In this document: positions 1 to 12,867 of the stretch, piece after piece
Numbering within the stretch: position 1 is the stretch's first letter
Layout of the letters: the number at the start of each line of letters is the position of its first letter
Source: Dallia pectoralis
Lineage: Eukaryota; Chordata; Actinopteri; Esociformes; Umbridae
Reading direction: 5' to 3'
Assembly: GCA_029465975.1 (NCBI GenBank)
Contig: CM055760.1
Span: forward strand, 3,565,053-3,629,052
DNA: 64,000 nucleotides
Notes under the pieces: model-generated
What the model saw: only the letters and a program-made list of their open reading frames with translations
Told to the model about the DNA's origin: nothing
The model's database searches: none
Program-made: the position numbers and the translations under genes

Positions 1-693
1 AGTCACCAGCACTTGTTGGACACCGATCTCAATGCTAGTTTACAGGTAAACAACATAAGGAGTTTACACAGCCTCCACATCACAGTTCTGGACCAAATAC
101 AGCACGTACATGTGTTCTAACATACTGCATACCTTTGGCACAGCAGGGGCTTCTCATTGTGAAGAAGTGGGCAATTACATAGACAATTACACCCAACAAC
201 TGTTGTAAACCAAATAGGCCTCAAGGTGGGTGTCAAATGGGGCGAACACAGGAAAACCAGATCACACATTGTGGCAGGAAACCAGATCTCTAAACAAAGG
301 GTTTAGATTTGGCTTCAGGATTTAACCGAAGTTGGAACTATAAAATGGGCAAACTGACAAATGTCTCTTTTTTATAGTAGTGGTCAATCCTCAACTATTT
401 ATTAGTAATAGACAGTAAAAAACACATCAACAGACACAAGTCACACGACCCAAACATTTTAGTAGAGGCGGTAATTAACAGAAAGCAAACCAAATTTATA
501 TAAAGATTATGCAACCTAAATTGTTGTACTACGCCATGTGCGGTAACAAATTAAGTAAAAATGTCACTTGTCATAGTTGTAAGAATAACGAGCAAAACCC
601 AGGCCAAGAAAAAATCAACATGAGCAAAACAAAACACTGTTTTTTTGTGTACATGTCAAGACTAATTCACTGTAAGACCCCTTCCTGCCACTC

Positions 694-784
694 TCGCCCG
701 CGTGCCCAACTCGCCCGCGTGCCCAACTCGCCCGCGTGCCCAACTCGCCCGCGTGCCCAACTCGCCCGCGTGCCCAACTCGCCC
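694..784. repeat. 17-bp GC-rich minisatellite
   Basis: About 5.4 exact copies of tcgcccgcgtgcccaac. The 17-bp unit is not a multiple of three, so the same repeat peptide appears in shifted frames. The small open frames across it are not genes. It lies in ric1 intron 2. Confidence 0.95.
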
Positions 785-1176
785 TCTACAAGGAGAGTTC
801 CTCATCCTCTATTAGAACTACACATAGAGCTAGCTTGTCTCAGCCTGGTCTGACGGTAGGCTTACGTTTACAGGCCGTACATCTGGAGAAAAGCTGTGGC
901 TCCTGGGAGTTGCGGTCTGCTCTCCTCCAATTTGGAGTTTCCTGCAGGGCTGTGAGTCCCTGCGTTTCAACGTTCTACAACTGAGAGGGAGTTCCCTGTG
1001 GGCTTTATTTCCATTTTTCTCTGAGAAAAACACTCGGGATGGAAAGCCACAAGCTGAAGTATAAATCGCTCGCAGAGACACTTGCAGTATTTTGGTTTCT
1101 GCAGTTTTTGAAAGAGAAACGGGAATACTTATTGGTTTGCAAAAATGATCAAAACAAGATTTGTTTTTTCGCATAT

Positions 1177-1178
<2 letters not shown>

Positions 1179-1209
<31 letters not shown>
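1179..1209. repeat. (GT)n microsatellite
   Basis: An uninterrupted GT dinucleotide run inside ric1 intron 2. The Thr-His repeat peptide on the minus strand is a translation of this run. Confidence 0.95.
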
Positions 1210-1211
<2 letters not shown>

Positions 1212-3679
1212 AGCCGGGACAAGAGTGTGTGGTCAATCTTGTAGCCAGCTATAACAGCAGTCTCTGTGCACTAGGAATGAAAAATGCACAGCGTTTTCAG
1301 ACATAACATGTTAAGTTGATCTACATCTCTCACGTTACAGAATGAGGGGTAACCCAAACAAAGCTTGCCTGCACAGCTGGGGGCTATGTCGGCACTCTGA
1401 ACACGCTTAATGAAAAAGAATGATAAGAGGTTTGCAGATATCATCTACACAGGTGGTTTCGGGGTACCATGATCTGCAGTGCAAATGCAAGTCTGTCAAA
1501 GACAAATGATTGAATCTTCATCGCCTTAACATCTGGATTTTCTTTTTAGTATGTCTAGATAAGACAGAGCAAAAACAATGCATGCCTGTTTAAAACAAAA
1601 GTAAAAACTCGGTTCAAAAAAACATCTAATCTTGGTGTTTTTGCAATATAAAAAGGAACAGGAAGAGGCCATGAACTTCACGGTTGAGAATCCAAACGAT
1701 GCATGACTAATCAGAAGAAAGAAAAATAAATATCCTGTCTGTAAGACCAAAATTGCTTCAAGGCAATTCAAGGATAATTAAGAAACATTTCTGTATCAAA
1801 GGGAATAACTGACAGAGACTAAAGAACTAAAATGGGAACGAAGAGTTAACTTCAATGCAGTAGATATTCTTCTAAAGCGGAGGCCAGTCTTTTTCCCTGA
1901 TTCTAAGTTGTGACATTTAAAACAGACAAAGGCTGTGCTCAGATGGATTTTATGATGTGTAGGAATTTGTGTCATCAAGCCTCACCAGGCTCTCCAACCT
2001 TCAGTCATTAACTCTTAATCCCGTGACACAAATGTTCTGTCTGATTTTGAAGATTATAAATGCATCCACAACAAAGTAATGCGTGATCACAGTCACACAG
2101 ACAATTCAGATTCAGAAGAAAAAACAATCAAGAAATGTGGCCAACAACAAGCTAACATGAGGAAACATACTCTAAACTGAACGAGGAACCATATATTTGC
2201 ACTATGAGAATGATGCAGCCATAGATCCTTACTTCCACTTAAAAGGAAAAGCCGAGAGTGAAAATCAAATTACATCGGCTACTTTCACTTCACTGTCTGA
2301 TGGAACCGTGTCAGAGTGGAAGTTTGTTTTTTAAAGGCCAACTTGCAATCAGTAACACCATGCAGTTTGGTTTTTCACACAGAGGATTTAATAACTAATA
2401 TTCCATTGTGCTGTCTGTCAGGTCCAGCAAATATCTCAATAATTCACCCTGTAATATTCCGCTCTGCATCGGGTCTCAGAGAGCAAGGGTTTGTCAACCA
2501 GACGGGGCTATTGGCATGACAGGCGTCGCCCTGAGTGACATTGTACTGGGACTCTGGACGATAGCGGCTCAGTACAGACAGCGTTCCTGGCCTTCCCTCG
2601 GACACCGCTTCCATGACAGCTTTGTTGTCACAACGCAAGTGACGTGTAGCCACACAGGGATCTCGCTTCAACCTGAAACCAAACCCTCACCGCTGTAAAA
2701 AGCCAGTCTTTCGTTGCCGAGACGACGGCCAGCAGACGAAACGGAAACACAGGGATCGGGTGTCATTCTGAGCCGATGGGCCAACTTTCCGGGTGTCATT
2801 GGGTGGAATGAAACACAAAAACGTCGACTGCAGACGGTGGCCATCCTGGACTAATTAGGGCAACAGAGGTTCAGATTGGTCAAAATACTGAATCATTCAC
2901 TTGAAGGGTGTATTAACATCTATTAATGTCTCATAGACAACAAGCCATTAAAAATCAATGGCCATTGAAAATGTATATTGAAAAACAACAACTTGAAACT
3001 GAACCACATATAACATTAGAGCCAATCACCACAGCAAGCAAAAGCACATACGCGTGCGCACGCCAATAACCCCCAAACAGCAGTGGCGTCTGACAGAATG
3101 AGGAAAAACTCAAATTAAATTATTTTCAAATGCCTTTTAAGGCTCTATATGATTTTAAAACCATGTTTGGATTATTCACAGTGATCCATCTAAACAATCA
3201 AACAAATGTGAACAGGTGGTATAAAGAAAAACAATCTCTTGATCTCAGCGTTGAGCAGGACAAAATGTTACTTCTTACCAAAATAAATCGTTTTATGAGA
3301 CAAGGCCCTGTGAACCATTATTCCAGTCTGCCACCAATGACATAAATGCATGTCATTGCAATTCATGACTGTTTGTCTTTATTTTTCTTGGCGCTTCTTG
3401 AATTAATTTGCTCTAGTAGAAAGTCCGAGGCCAAAAGGAAAGTCAGCTTGACAGGCCAGAGCCAATAGGAAGGTCAGCTTGACAGGCCAAGACCAATAGG
3501 AAGACCAGAATGACCTGACCTCGGCTCCCATTCGCCACGGGCCAGTCAATGTTTCCAATCAGCGTCTGTTAGAACTAGCAAACAGAGATTTGCATTCTAC
3601 ACAATGATGACACACGAGACAGATTCAGAGAAACGGCTTGCAGCAACAAATGGAATGAAACTCTACACGCTTGTGTGTG

Positions 3680-3680
<1 letters not shown>

Positions 3681-3726
<46 letters not shown>
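3681..3726. repeat. (TG)n microsatellite
   Basis: About 23 TG dinucleotides inside ric1 intron 2. A second, interrupted TG/GCGTG-rich stretch follows at 3895-3950. Confidence 0.95.
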
Positions 3727-3730
<4 letters not shown>

Positions 3731-5165
3731 GCCTCTCAGAATAGCTGAGGTGGCAGGATCATTTTATACTCATCAAATCCCTGTAGCTAGCAGCTACTAT
3801 GGCACGTGGGCTGTTATTTTCGCCTGCAGGCAGAAGATCAGGTCCTGTAGCAACAAAACAACAGCACTACAAACCCATGAGTGGCAGACAGCGTGTGTTG
3901 CGTGCATGTGTGTTGCGTGCGTGTTGCGCGCGTGTGTGTGTGTGTTGCGCATGGGCAACTGCGTTCAGAGGCAACTGGTAGAAAGTCTGCAACTTACATA
4001 AAACAGCTCTAATTTGTTCCCCAGAGCAGAGAAAGGCAGCTTTCGCAGAGGCGTGTTGTTGCCATGGCAGCCAAATGAACGTGATGCCAGATTGGCAGCG
4101 TGGAACACTGTTGCCTCTCCTACCAAACGGCTGCCGGTCTCAGTAGGAGAACCGGGATGTAGCCGAAACAGCTGCTAAACATCAGGGCTTACAGCAGAAC
4201 CATACCTACTGACGTTTTGGTTTGTTGCCATAGCCTGGAGCCATAACAAACATGCACCACTGTTGCATTTGAAGTAAATTCGTGGTGAGCATCCCTCCCC
4301 ACGTTGACACACACAGACTCACTGTAGGTCTGTGACTCACACTCACAGTTTGAACAGGTTTTATGCTACAGTGCAAATCCCAAGCCAACCGTGTGCCACG
4401 GGCTCGGGCATTTTCATATTGGACTGCAGGGCAAGTGAGGGGGTGGCTGGGATGAAGGGAACCGACCAGCGAGAGAGCGAGAGACAGAGAACGACAGAGA
4501 GAGAGAAAGAGAGACAGAGAAAGGCCTAAGAGTCCTCAACCCAACAAATACCCAAACAAACATCAAGTACAAACCCAATATAAAAACCTGACACTGATTC
4601 ACTTTCCACAGTAACTGAACACAACAATTCCTGAATGCCCCAGATACCCATGAACAACTCAATAACCCTGGCCCAGAATACAATTAATCTGTGTCTTGAC
4701 AACCTAGCTGCACCTGAGAACTAACCAGAAACCTGGTCAAACTTCTACAAATCTGGGACAATTGCAACAACAGATGTGTCAGAGTTTTGGACAAAACGGA
4801 CTGTGTGTGTACCAGATGCCTATTGGTGGCTATAGCCTCATTGATAAGAGACGGAGAGACAGAGAGAGAGAGAGGGAGAGAGACGCAAGAACACAATGAT
4901 TTAGTTATGCTGATGGTTTGGTTCTCCTATCACCCACTGCAGAGGGTCTCCAACAGAATACTCTGGAACAACATTGCAGAAATTGGACCCTGAAATCTGG
5001 GCACAGTAAATCTCAACAAAATAAAAAGTGAGATCTTCCAGAATTACAAGCAGACATTTATTCACCTCAAATAACCCAAAAGTGGAAGAGAGAGATACAG
5101 AGAGCGATAGAGGAAGAGGGACAAGAGACAACAACACATAAAAGAAAACGTATGGCTTCACTCAC

Positions 5166-5273
5166 TGCCACTGCGATCATGGTGTCATCCGGCTTCCATT
5201 CTGCCTGCTGATAGAAGCCAAATTGGGCCGCTGCCTTCGCCGACTCGATGTAACTCACGATCAGAACACTGGG
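5166..5273 (-). CDS. ric1: ric1 exon 2
   Basis: 108 nt, phase 0 to phase 0, between acceptor tgtttcag and donor gtgagt. It encodes 36 residues beginning PSVLIVSYIESAK, matching the second exon of vertebrate RIC1 (start of the beta-propeller). The open frame reads on past the donor for a while, but the match to RIC1 ends at the splice site. Confidence 0.92.
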
Positions 5274-8200
5274 CTGAAACAGAGAGACATTACATTTAGA
5301 AAGATAACCTAAAGACAATTCTGAACTTGTCCTACATGCATTTCTCCAGCGGAGCCGTTTCACCGTAATAGCGACTGGCCATTGCATTAAAGCCTGTGGA
5401 TTGGCCTGTGAACAATGCAGCCGCCTGTCAAAGCCACGAGGAGGCATTCCCTTTGTAGTGCACTACTATTGACCAGGGAACAGTGTGTCAGAGTGTTTCA
5501 CTATAAGGAGGAGGGCACCGATTAGGACACCACGTATATCAAGGCACAATTGAAGACGCAAGGCTGCTGAGGTCAGTTTTTCCCATCTGCACCAACAGGA
5601 CAACGACAAAAACAGGAACAAAAACTCAAACACCGATATTTTTAAGTGAGCTTTGCACCCCAGGGGCCAGAAAGCACGTTGAATCTAATCTATTCTGTGT
5701 TTTCACATGGGAATTTAATTCACAGGTTATGAGGGATTTAGCCTCAGCTAGAGTCTCACGAGTCTAATCACAGCCATCGTGAATTGAACAGTCTGGACAG
5801 GGCGCGCTGCCAGCTAGCGTATCGACATAATCGATCCGGCCCGATCGCTTAATCCAAACAGGACAAAGCCAACATTCCATAATACTTCAGCCGACAGATC
5901 GACACCACAAGCGGTTGTTAACGTGCTGTGAACGAGGTATGAGAGAGCGCTAACAATCTGGGCCAAATGGCTTATCACTGAGCAGTGTGCTGACCTGATT
6001 CAGATCTCTGTTGTTCCCGTTATATGCGTCGCGGGAGAACACCTGCACCCTAAAACCAAACAACACATGTGCTATGGATGGCCAGGGACCTCATGATACA
6101 GTAGATAGGTGCCAATAGAATATGCATGAAGCGTCCTGTAATTCTACATGTATTGCATAACAGCTTCCGAAATGTGGCACACCTCCCTTCTGCAGCCTGA
6201 GAATTAAAAAGCAATCGAAAGTAATGGTTTTCCTCTTGTTCTGTAGAACATTTTTGGTAAAAGGGATACGATATGAAAATAGTAAAATACACTTCATGGG
6301 TACACAGTACACGCATGGGTTTTTCCCTCTTGCATCAGTATGGAGCACATCACTGACCCACAGTTAAAGGGTGATGTCTAAGCGACAAGCAAGATGGTTA
6401 GACAGCGTTTGGCAGAACATGACCAGATCAATAGTTGATGTATGTACATACTGCGAACAGGAAATGTGGGTTCACGACCGTTGCGCACAAGTCTCTTGTA
6501 CTTCTAACAAGTCATCCGGAATCTATAACCTTGATCTGATTCATTCAATGCAAAACCTGCCAGGTTCTAGACAATTTAGAGCCAGATAAAAGCCAAACAG
6601 GTTAACTTAAAACAGACATCCCTAAACACAACTAAATGGTCTCAAAGGAGTTGGTTGCGCGAACGATTCAACTTAATAAGGAGCCCAACCTGAGACACAC
6701 AATTTAATGATATGACAGAAGTGGGTGTAGAATGAGCATTTGGACCTGTATGCGGTAGGCACTGACACCAGAAGGTTAGGCATAAACGGAGGGACCTGGT
6801 GCTAGTAGAATGCCATGCTGGAGAAAATGACAGACATTCCTTAGCCAGACTATGGAGCCCATAATGGATCCTGTGCTCCTTGGGAAGGTCAACCCCCCCC
6901 CCACCGGCATGGGAACGGAGTGTAAACTCACCCAAAGAAGCATCTGCTGAGCCAATAAACAACCCTCAGCCGGTCGAGTCTCAAATTACCTGGCGAGCAG
7001 CACCCAAATCTGTCATTTCGCTTTGATTGAGGTCATACTGTCCTCCAAAATAACACAAAGTTGGGGATAAGCGATTGGGCAACATGGCCACTCGCCTGAG
7101 GACCTCCCGCTGAGCGACCTCGCCACATAAACGACCCATTCTATTCCAATCCGTGTCAACTGACGAGGTCTCAGGGGTTGCATTCAGAATTCGAGGAGAG
7201 CATTCAGATGTTGACAATTTAATCAGTGTTTTCCTGGAGTTCTGTGGTTGGTTCCCACACTCGTGCTAAGCAGAGGCGCAGGCGGAGCGACAGATGAACT
7301 ACAAGACTAAGCTACACCCTTACATGAATTATTGTATACCCATGGGCAAAGCCTGGACGGGTGGGAGAGAGGTGGGATTAAAGCCTCATGGGAACCCCAG
7401 AGAGGGGGTAAGAGACGACAAATAACTAGGGATGCACCCATTGGGAAATTACAGACCGATACCGATACCAAAAATGTTTTTTATTCTTGTTATTTATTCC
7501 TTCTTTTGTGCCACGGAAACATACAAGTCTTTTGGCTCTTGTACTTTATTGACGGTCCCTAACTATAAGCACACAGAGGTTTCTGTCGGCCGATCACCCG
7601 GGTGTAGTGTGGCTGCTTGCGGGAAAACCGGACCTGATCTCGGGCTCCGAATATCCGTTGAATATCCAATATCGAATATCCAACCAACTTTACCTCGGTC
7701 TGAGATGAAGCAAATATATTTGTGCGGGAATCTCGCACTATAAAAAGTAACCTGGTTTAAATTATGCAAGCCAATCTAAACAAGCCAATCTACTTGCCCG
7801 ACATCCTTTTTTACTGGCCCCGGGCCATCGGTTATGTCGAACACTGCCGTCTCAGGGCTGTCAGAGGGGATGACATCTGCAGCTGATGCTTCTGATGAGC
7901 TAACTTCTCTCGTCAATTGTTCAAATGGGGAGAGGAGTGTTATAAAGTTTTCAATTAATTGCCACTGGTGCGCACTGAGAGTGGCCGGGAGGTCGTAGTC
8001 TGCAGCATATGTAGCAAATGCGCGCTTTTGTTCCAGCAAGCTCTCCAAAAAAAGTTTCTCCTGAGCACAGCGTTCATGACACATATAAACATTGGCGAAT
8101 GTGATTTTTATTTCCCGATGGCCGATGGCAGTTAACGAGACAAATATCGGCCGTTACCGATGTTCAGCCGATGCATCGGTGCATCCCTACTAATAAACAA

Positions 8201-11200
8201 ACGATATGGGGGGAAACAAACTGATTGTAAGGGCAGGAGGGTTCAGGGAGCCAGCTTTCATGAAGGTGAACGCAAACAGACCACCATCAAAATAGAGTTT
8301 GCACTATGGACACAAATGCACACTGCGAAAAACAAACACCACTGCTTCAATATTTACACTGATATTCTTCTACTAACATTCTACTACTGTCTGTTACCCA
8401 GAACATCACATCGTATCTCAAACTTCACATTTCTTTAGAGGCTTTAACCAATATCCCCAAAAAACCTTCATCAAGTGGTTGGTACGGAAATTAGCGAGAT
8501 GTGTTCCATTAAACTACTTATGGAAAATGCAGAAGTCCAATTCCTTGAGTGCACACAACTCATTCAGTAGGACGCGACCAGTAGGACGACAAGAAGTAGG
8601 ACGACAAGAAGTAGGACGACAAGAAGATAGATGATGACCAGTAGGACGGCGACCAGTGGGACGGCGACCAGTGGGACGGCGACCAGTGGGACGGCGACCA
8701 GTGGGACGGCGACCAGTGGGACATATGTTGTGAGACAAACCCGTTTTGTGAGGCACTTGATTGTTAAACAAAGTCTCAGTTCATCACTGACTGGCCACTA
8801 TTGAACATGGATTTCCCAATACAGCAAGTGGAGGTGTTATACACACGCATCAGATAGTAGGGAAAAACACCACTAATATGCACGAGTATGTAGATATAGC
8901 CATCATACACGAGATCGTCTCATTCAGTCAGGATAACCCGCGAAAAAATGAAAAGATAGCAAATTAAGAAAGCAAATTTAGATGCTTTTCTTGCCATCTA
9001 CCCTTAACTCCAGCATGACTCATTTCTCAAGGGCCCAGTAATATTCAGGATTGTCTTTATGTGGACAGGAATTAATTATATAGACATCTCATTAATATCT
9101 TAAAACTAGACTGCTGGGAATCAGTAGTCGACCACAACATATCAACAGAAACACACATAAACAGGTGTGACTGAAGACCAGAGAAAACAAGGCCAATACT
9201 CTCTACATTACCACACTTGTGATTTGGAGGTGGTGGCCATGTTTCAGCTAGCCGCTAGGGCTGCACAATTAATCACATTTTAATTACGATTACGGCTGAC
9301 CACGATCAAATTTGCGTGATATCGTGATTATTTTTATTTTTTAAATGCGTAGTTCCGTTCATAGAACGCTCCGTATCAAAGTGTTTTTTGCAAAGACAAT
9401 CTAGCGCTCAGTAAAACACTGTCTTATCACCCGTCTCCATGAGCCAATCAGAGTTGTTCCCTGCACCCCCCTCTATGAGCCAATCAGAGTTGTTCCCTGC
9501 ACCGCACAGCTTAGTTTCTAGATGCAAACACTAGACAGTCACAGATGAGTAACGATATCCACCAGAGATGTAGTCGGCCATAAGGCAATAAGAGATGGCT
9601 AACGTAGCAGAGAGCGAGGCGGAGGTGCTGATCCCGCGAACAGGACATTCATCCATTGTGTGGAAGACCAGAAACAAGAACAGGCGATTTGCAAGGAGTG
9701 CCGTAACGTTGTGTTGGCCCCAAAAGGCAACACAACAAACCTATTTAACCACCTTAAATAACACCACAAAATTAAATACGATGAATGCATGAGGGACAAG
9801 ACATGGGTTGCAAAGAATAATCCTACAAAAGCAAATCAGTCGACCGTGGAAGCGAGCCTCTTTAGCACATCACCTTCCACAAACAGTTCACAAAGACAGT
9901 GAAATCACGATTGCAGTTGCATTTAATTTGACCAAAGACATGTGCCCAATGAACACGATGTCAAAAGAAGGCTTCACATTTTTGCTAAACACTCTGGATA
10001 AACGATACGTGAATCACTCGCGCAATTATTTTTCAAAGGTTTCACTTCCTGCGATGTACCAAAAACGAAGAGGCGAAATACTAAGTAATCTTGCCAATTT
10101 ATTAAATCTTGCAACTACAAAGGATCTATGGTCAAGCAGGACAATGAATCCGTACATGAGTTTGTCTTTTCTTCCTAAAATATATTTACACAATGTTAAA
10201 TGGCGCCCTTATTTTTATTTATTCTTTAGGGAGATGCACTGCATTTTGGTGAATAAGAGGACCTATTTTACTTTGATGCACAGGAATCTAGTGCACTATG
10301 GATGTAAAAGCTGTTATAATTAGCCTGTGACAATTTCTCAATATTGATCAAAATAATCGTGATTATAATTTTTGCCATAATTGTGCAGCCCAACTAGCCG
10401 CCCTGTATAAAATTCATTACATACTATCCATTTCGTCATCGTTTGAAGCACAGTTTCCGAGTAGACGAGCGACGCATTCCTGACCTGTGCGAATATTTCC
10501 AGGATATCCTGAGGACTCAACCATCTTCTCCGGGGTTTACATTCTCAGACCAGTGGGGAGAAAAAAAAGAACTTGGAAACTCAACAGTATACTTTCTGCG
10601 AGACAAACGTAGAATAACACTATTACTTACAATCATAATGCAGAACTATCTAATCAAATTATTATGCTGATGTAGTCGCAGCAACAAATGACTTGGTAAG
10701 TCAGAAATAATTCTGCCGCTAGGCTGAAACAAATGTATTTGCAGCTGTTATGTACACACCAAGATATGGTAATCAAAGTGTAGGTATATTACCCAGACCA
10801 AACCAATATTCTATAAGAGCAGTTAAATTAATCAATCTAGTCCCTGTGTCTAAAAAGACATACACACAAATTATTAAAAACTAAAGGAAAATGGGAGGCT
10901 TCTACAGACGTTAGGGCCCATCGCTTACTAGATAATGCAGGCAGACCGAGAACAATTTGATACAGGTTGATTCAATGTTAGAATGGGTAAAACGGGTGGC
11001 CAAACCAACTTTGAACGAGTCAGGCATGCTGGTGCCCGTATTTCTGAGACGGCATACTTGAGCTTGTCACGCACAACACGATCTACAGTTACCAGAAAGA
11101 CTTACGACAAATAAAAAAAGCACTCAAGTCAGCGACAGCGGTATGGGACACACTGCTCGGGCGATGAAAGGTCAAGTGAAAATCTTACATGCGGGCCACA

Positions 11201-12867
11201 AACTGTCAAATAACAAAGCAGTACAACAGTTGTGTGCAAACTGCAAAGCAGTTGAGAAGTCTGCTCCCGAGGACACAAAATCCACAAAAAGAAAGTCAAA
11301 GAATTCCAGGGAGGAAAGTAAAGGTTGACCTCTTAAGTAACATTGAGGTGTGAACTACCATAACACAAACTCTATCACCCGACGCAGAGCGATTCAACAG
11401 GTAACTGTGTAAAAGGCTCTCATTGTTATTGCAGCGAGAATACGCCGGGGAAATGACGCACATAAAGGTTCCTTCAATTTACACGTCCTTATAAATAGCA
11501 CACAACAAAAGATCCCCTCCTTAGCCGGGATCACGGCGACAGTAAAGGAATTTGTACCAGATCTAATTATAAACGGGCATTAGAAAGCCGAATTAGTTGA
11601 ACGCTTACAAAATATTAATCAAGGACATCAGCTCACTTAACTTTCAAAGTGTGAGCAATAACTGCAGATGCAGTTAGCCGTGTATTTACTGTAGCGATCT
11701 ATAAAGCCAGCCAATGCATGGGTTAACTACTGTATCATTACGATCTATAAAGCCAGCCAATGCATGGGTTAACTACTGTATCATTACGATCTATAAAGCC
11801 AGCCAATGCATGGGTTAACTACTGTATCATTACGATCTATAAAGCCAGCCAATGCATGGGTTAACTACTGTATCATTACGATCTATAAAGCCAGCCAATG
11901 CATGGGTTAACTACTGTATCATTACGATCTATAAAGCCAGCCAATGCATGGGTTAACTACTGTATCATTACGATCTATAAAGCCAGCCAATGCATGGGTT
12001 AACTACTGTATCATTACGATCTATAAAGCCAGCCAATGCATGGGTTAACTACTGTATCATTACGATCTATAAAGCCAGCCAATGCATGGGTTAACTACTG
12101 TATCATTACGATCTATAAAGCCAGCCAATGCATGGGTTAACTACTGTATCATTACGATCTATAAAGCCAGCCAATGCATGGGTTAACTACTGTATCATTA
12201 CGATCTATAAAGCCAGCCAATGCATGGGTTAACTACTGTATCATTACGATCTATAAAGCCAGCCAATGCATGGGTTAACTACTGTATCATTACGATCTAT
12301 AAAGCCAGCCAATGCATGGGTTAACTACTGTATCAGTAGTTCTCAGTAACGACACAGTACTAATTCGACAACGAATGGGTTAGTTGGCCACAGATCACCA
12401 TTTAACTTATGTGAGCGCCATCTAATAGTACATATTTTTACCCGTTGAGTTTATAGATAACCAGGACACTTAGATAAATATGCCGTGACATGATCAACCT
12501 AAAAAGTAGGTGACGCGGCAGCCAGATTGCGCCACAGACAGAACCTGACTAGCTCTATTAGCTAGCAAACTGTTGTTGGCAAACTGTGTTGTTGGAAAAC
12601 TGTGTTGTTGGAAAACGGTGCTGTTGGCAAACGGTGCTGTTGTTGGCAAACTACAGGTACAACTCTCTAGCTAGGTGGTGGTGGCTAGTGATGATAACCA
12701 AGTCGGCTCATTCCTTATTTACTTACCCGACTAAACCAGACGCTAAGTTGTGTCTCGGACAACACAGCCAAATAAAACCTCTGTGAACTGGGTTGAATGT
12801 GGAACGGGTGCTCTTCACTCTTCAGCGGACACAGGAGCCTCCGGGGCCAGCCGGTTAAAAAATACAT
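5166..12867 (-). CDS. ric1: ric1, 5' part (RAB6A-GEF complex partner 1), exons 1-2
   Basis: RIC1 forms, with RGP1, the exchange factor that activates RAB6 on Golgi membranes; it has an N-terminal WD40 beta-propeller region. Two exons are visible on the minus strand: exon 1 at 12867-12727 (47 codons from the ATG) and exon 2 at 5273-5166 (36 codons). Both junctions are phase 0 with GT/AG sites. The 83 encoded residues follow vertebrate RIC1 closely (MYFLTGWPRRLLCPL, then PSVLIVSYIESAK and QAEWKPDDTMIAV). The rest of a roughly 1,400-residue protein lies beyond the left edge. Identification rests on remembered similarity to human RIC1 and on the synteny with cd274 and plgrkt. No defect is visible in the two exons. 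Confidence 0.9.
7427..8189 (-). mobile_element. hAT (ZBED-type) DNA transposon relic
   Basis: The ends are inverted copies: tagggatgcacc on the left and ggtgcatcccta on the right. The flanking 8 bp are caaataac and ctaataaa, a plausible decayed target duplication (6 of 8). The minus strand at 8084-7776 encodes about 100 residues typical of fish ZBED/hAT transposases (AADYDLPATL, HQWQLIENFITLLSPFEQLT, SSEASAADVIPS). The BED finger and most of the catalytic domain are missing, so it is an internally deleted, non-autonomous copy. Confidence 0.85.
7776..8084 (-). pseudogene. hAT transposase fragment
   Basis: An open stretch of about 100 residues inside the hAT element at 7427-8189. It carries the AADYDLPATL...QWQLIENFITLL...PFEQLTREVSSSEASAADVIPS region recognised from ZBED1-like hAT transposases. 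It lacks the N-terminal BED finger and the C-terminal dimerisation domain. It is a remnant, not a host gene. Confidence 0.8.
8566..8722. repeat. 15-bp minisatellite (two variants)
   Basis: Tandem 15-bp units in two flavours: gtaggacgacaagaa (about three copies) and gtgggacggcgacca (about six). Because 15 is divisible by three, the minus strand stays open and yields a GRRPT repeat peptide. That frame has no other coding support. Confidence 0.9.
9256..10393 (+). mobile_element. hAT (ZBED1-type) DNA transposon relic with 8-bp target duplication
   Basis: The element is bounded by inverted ends tagggctgcacaatta and taattgtgcagcccaa. It is flanked by an exact 8-bp direct repeat ctagccgc at 9248-9255 and 10394-10401, the hallmark of hAT insertion. 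Inside, on the plus strand, are the start of a transposase with a BED zinc finger (9595 onward) and a piece of the transposase core. It is about 1.14 kb, far shorter than an autonomous element, and its reading frame is broken. Confidence 0.92.
9595..10185 (+). pseudogene. broken BED-finger hAT transposase
   Basis: The plus strand starts ATG GCT AAC at 9595, reaches HSSIVWK, and continues in another frame as a BED finger (CKECRNVVLAPKGNT, then NHLK, a stop, HH). A further frame (open over 9808-10323) gives TKDMCPM...LNTLDKRY...SRNYFSKVSLPAMYQKR...TKDLWSSRTMNPYMSLS, typical of ZBED1-like hAT transposases. At least one frameshift and one stop interrupt it. It is a dead transposase remnant. Confidence 0.85.
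11696..12335. repeat. 46-bp minisatellite, about 14 copies
   Basis: Nearly identical tandem 46-bp units containing gatctataaagccagccaa and gcatgggttaactactgt. The homogeneity suggests recent expansion. It sits in ric1 intron 1, about 0.4 kb downstream of exon 1. I see no coding role. Confidence 0.97.
12568..12655. repeat. degenerate 18-bp repeat
   Basis: Loose tandem copies of a motif like tgttgttggaaaactg / ctgttggcaaacggtg, in ric1 intron 1 within 160 bp of the exon 1 donor. The short open frame across it is not coding. Confidence 0.8.
12727..12867 (-). CDS. ric1: ric1 exon 1 (start codon exon)
   Basis: 141 nt from ATG (complement of 12865-12867) to the donor CGG|gtaag at 12727, giving 47 residues: MYFLTGWPRRLLCPLKSE to SETQLSVWFSR. 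Vertebrate RIC1 proteins begin the same way, with the same conserved WPRRLLCPL core and the same exon end at phase 0. The ATG is the natural start because the homology begins exactly there. Confidence 0.92.

Larger units (their letters stand above)
1..5165 (-). other. ric1: ric1 intron 2 (partial), no further exon found
   Basis: This stretch lies downstream of ric1 exon 2 on the minus strand and runs off the left edge. I looked for the next RIC1 exon, whose human counterpart begins near NGYILFF, and did not see it. The stretch holds simple repeats, GA-rich tracts (4463-4526, 4848-4886, 5086-5122) and a roughly 31-bp unit in about three diverged copies at 3418-3512. The open frames here look like chance. 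Confidence 0.6.
5274..12726 (-). other. ric1: ric1 intron 1
   Basis: A 7.45 kb intron between ric1 exons 1 and 2. It contains two hAT relics, a 15-bp repeat, a 46-bp minisatellite array and a loose 18-bp repeat next to the donor. I see no other coding sequence. Confidence 0.85.

Noticed and set aside
2408..2698. Overlapping open frames on both strands near 2400-2700 as a possible ric1 exon
   Set aside because: The peptides do not resemble any part of RIC1 that I can recall, and there are no consistent splice sites.
8514..8771. Open frame with GRRPT repeats on the minus strand
   Set aside because: It is a translation of a 15-bp minisatellite, with no homologous flanks or splice sites.
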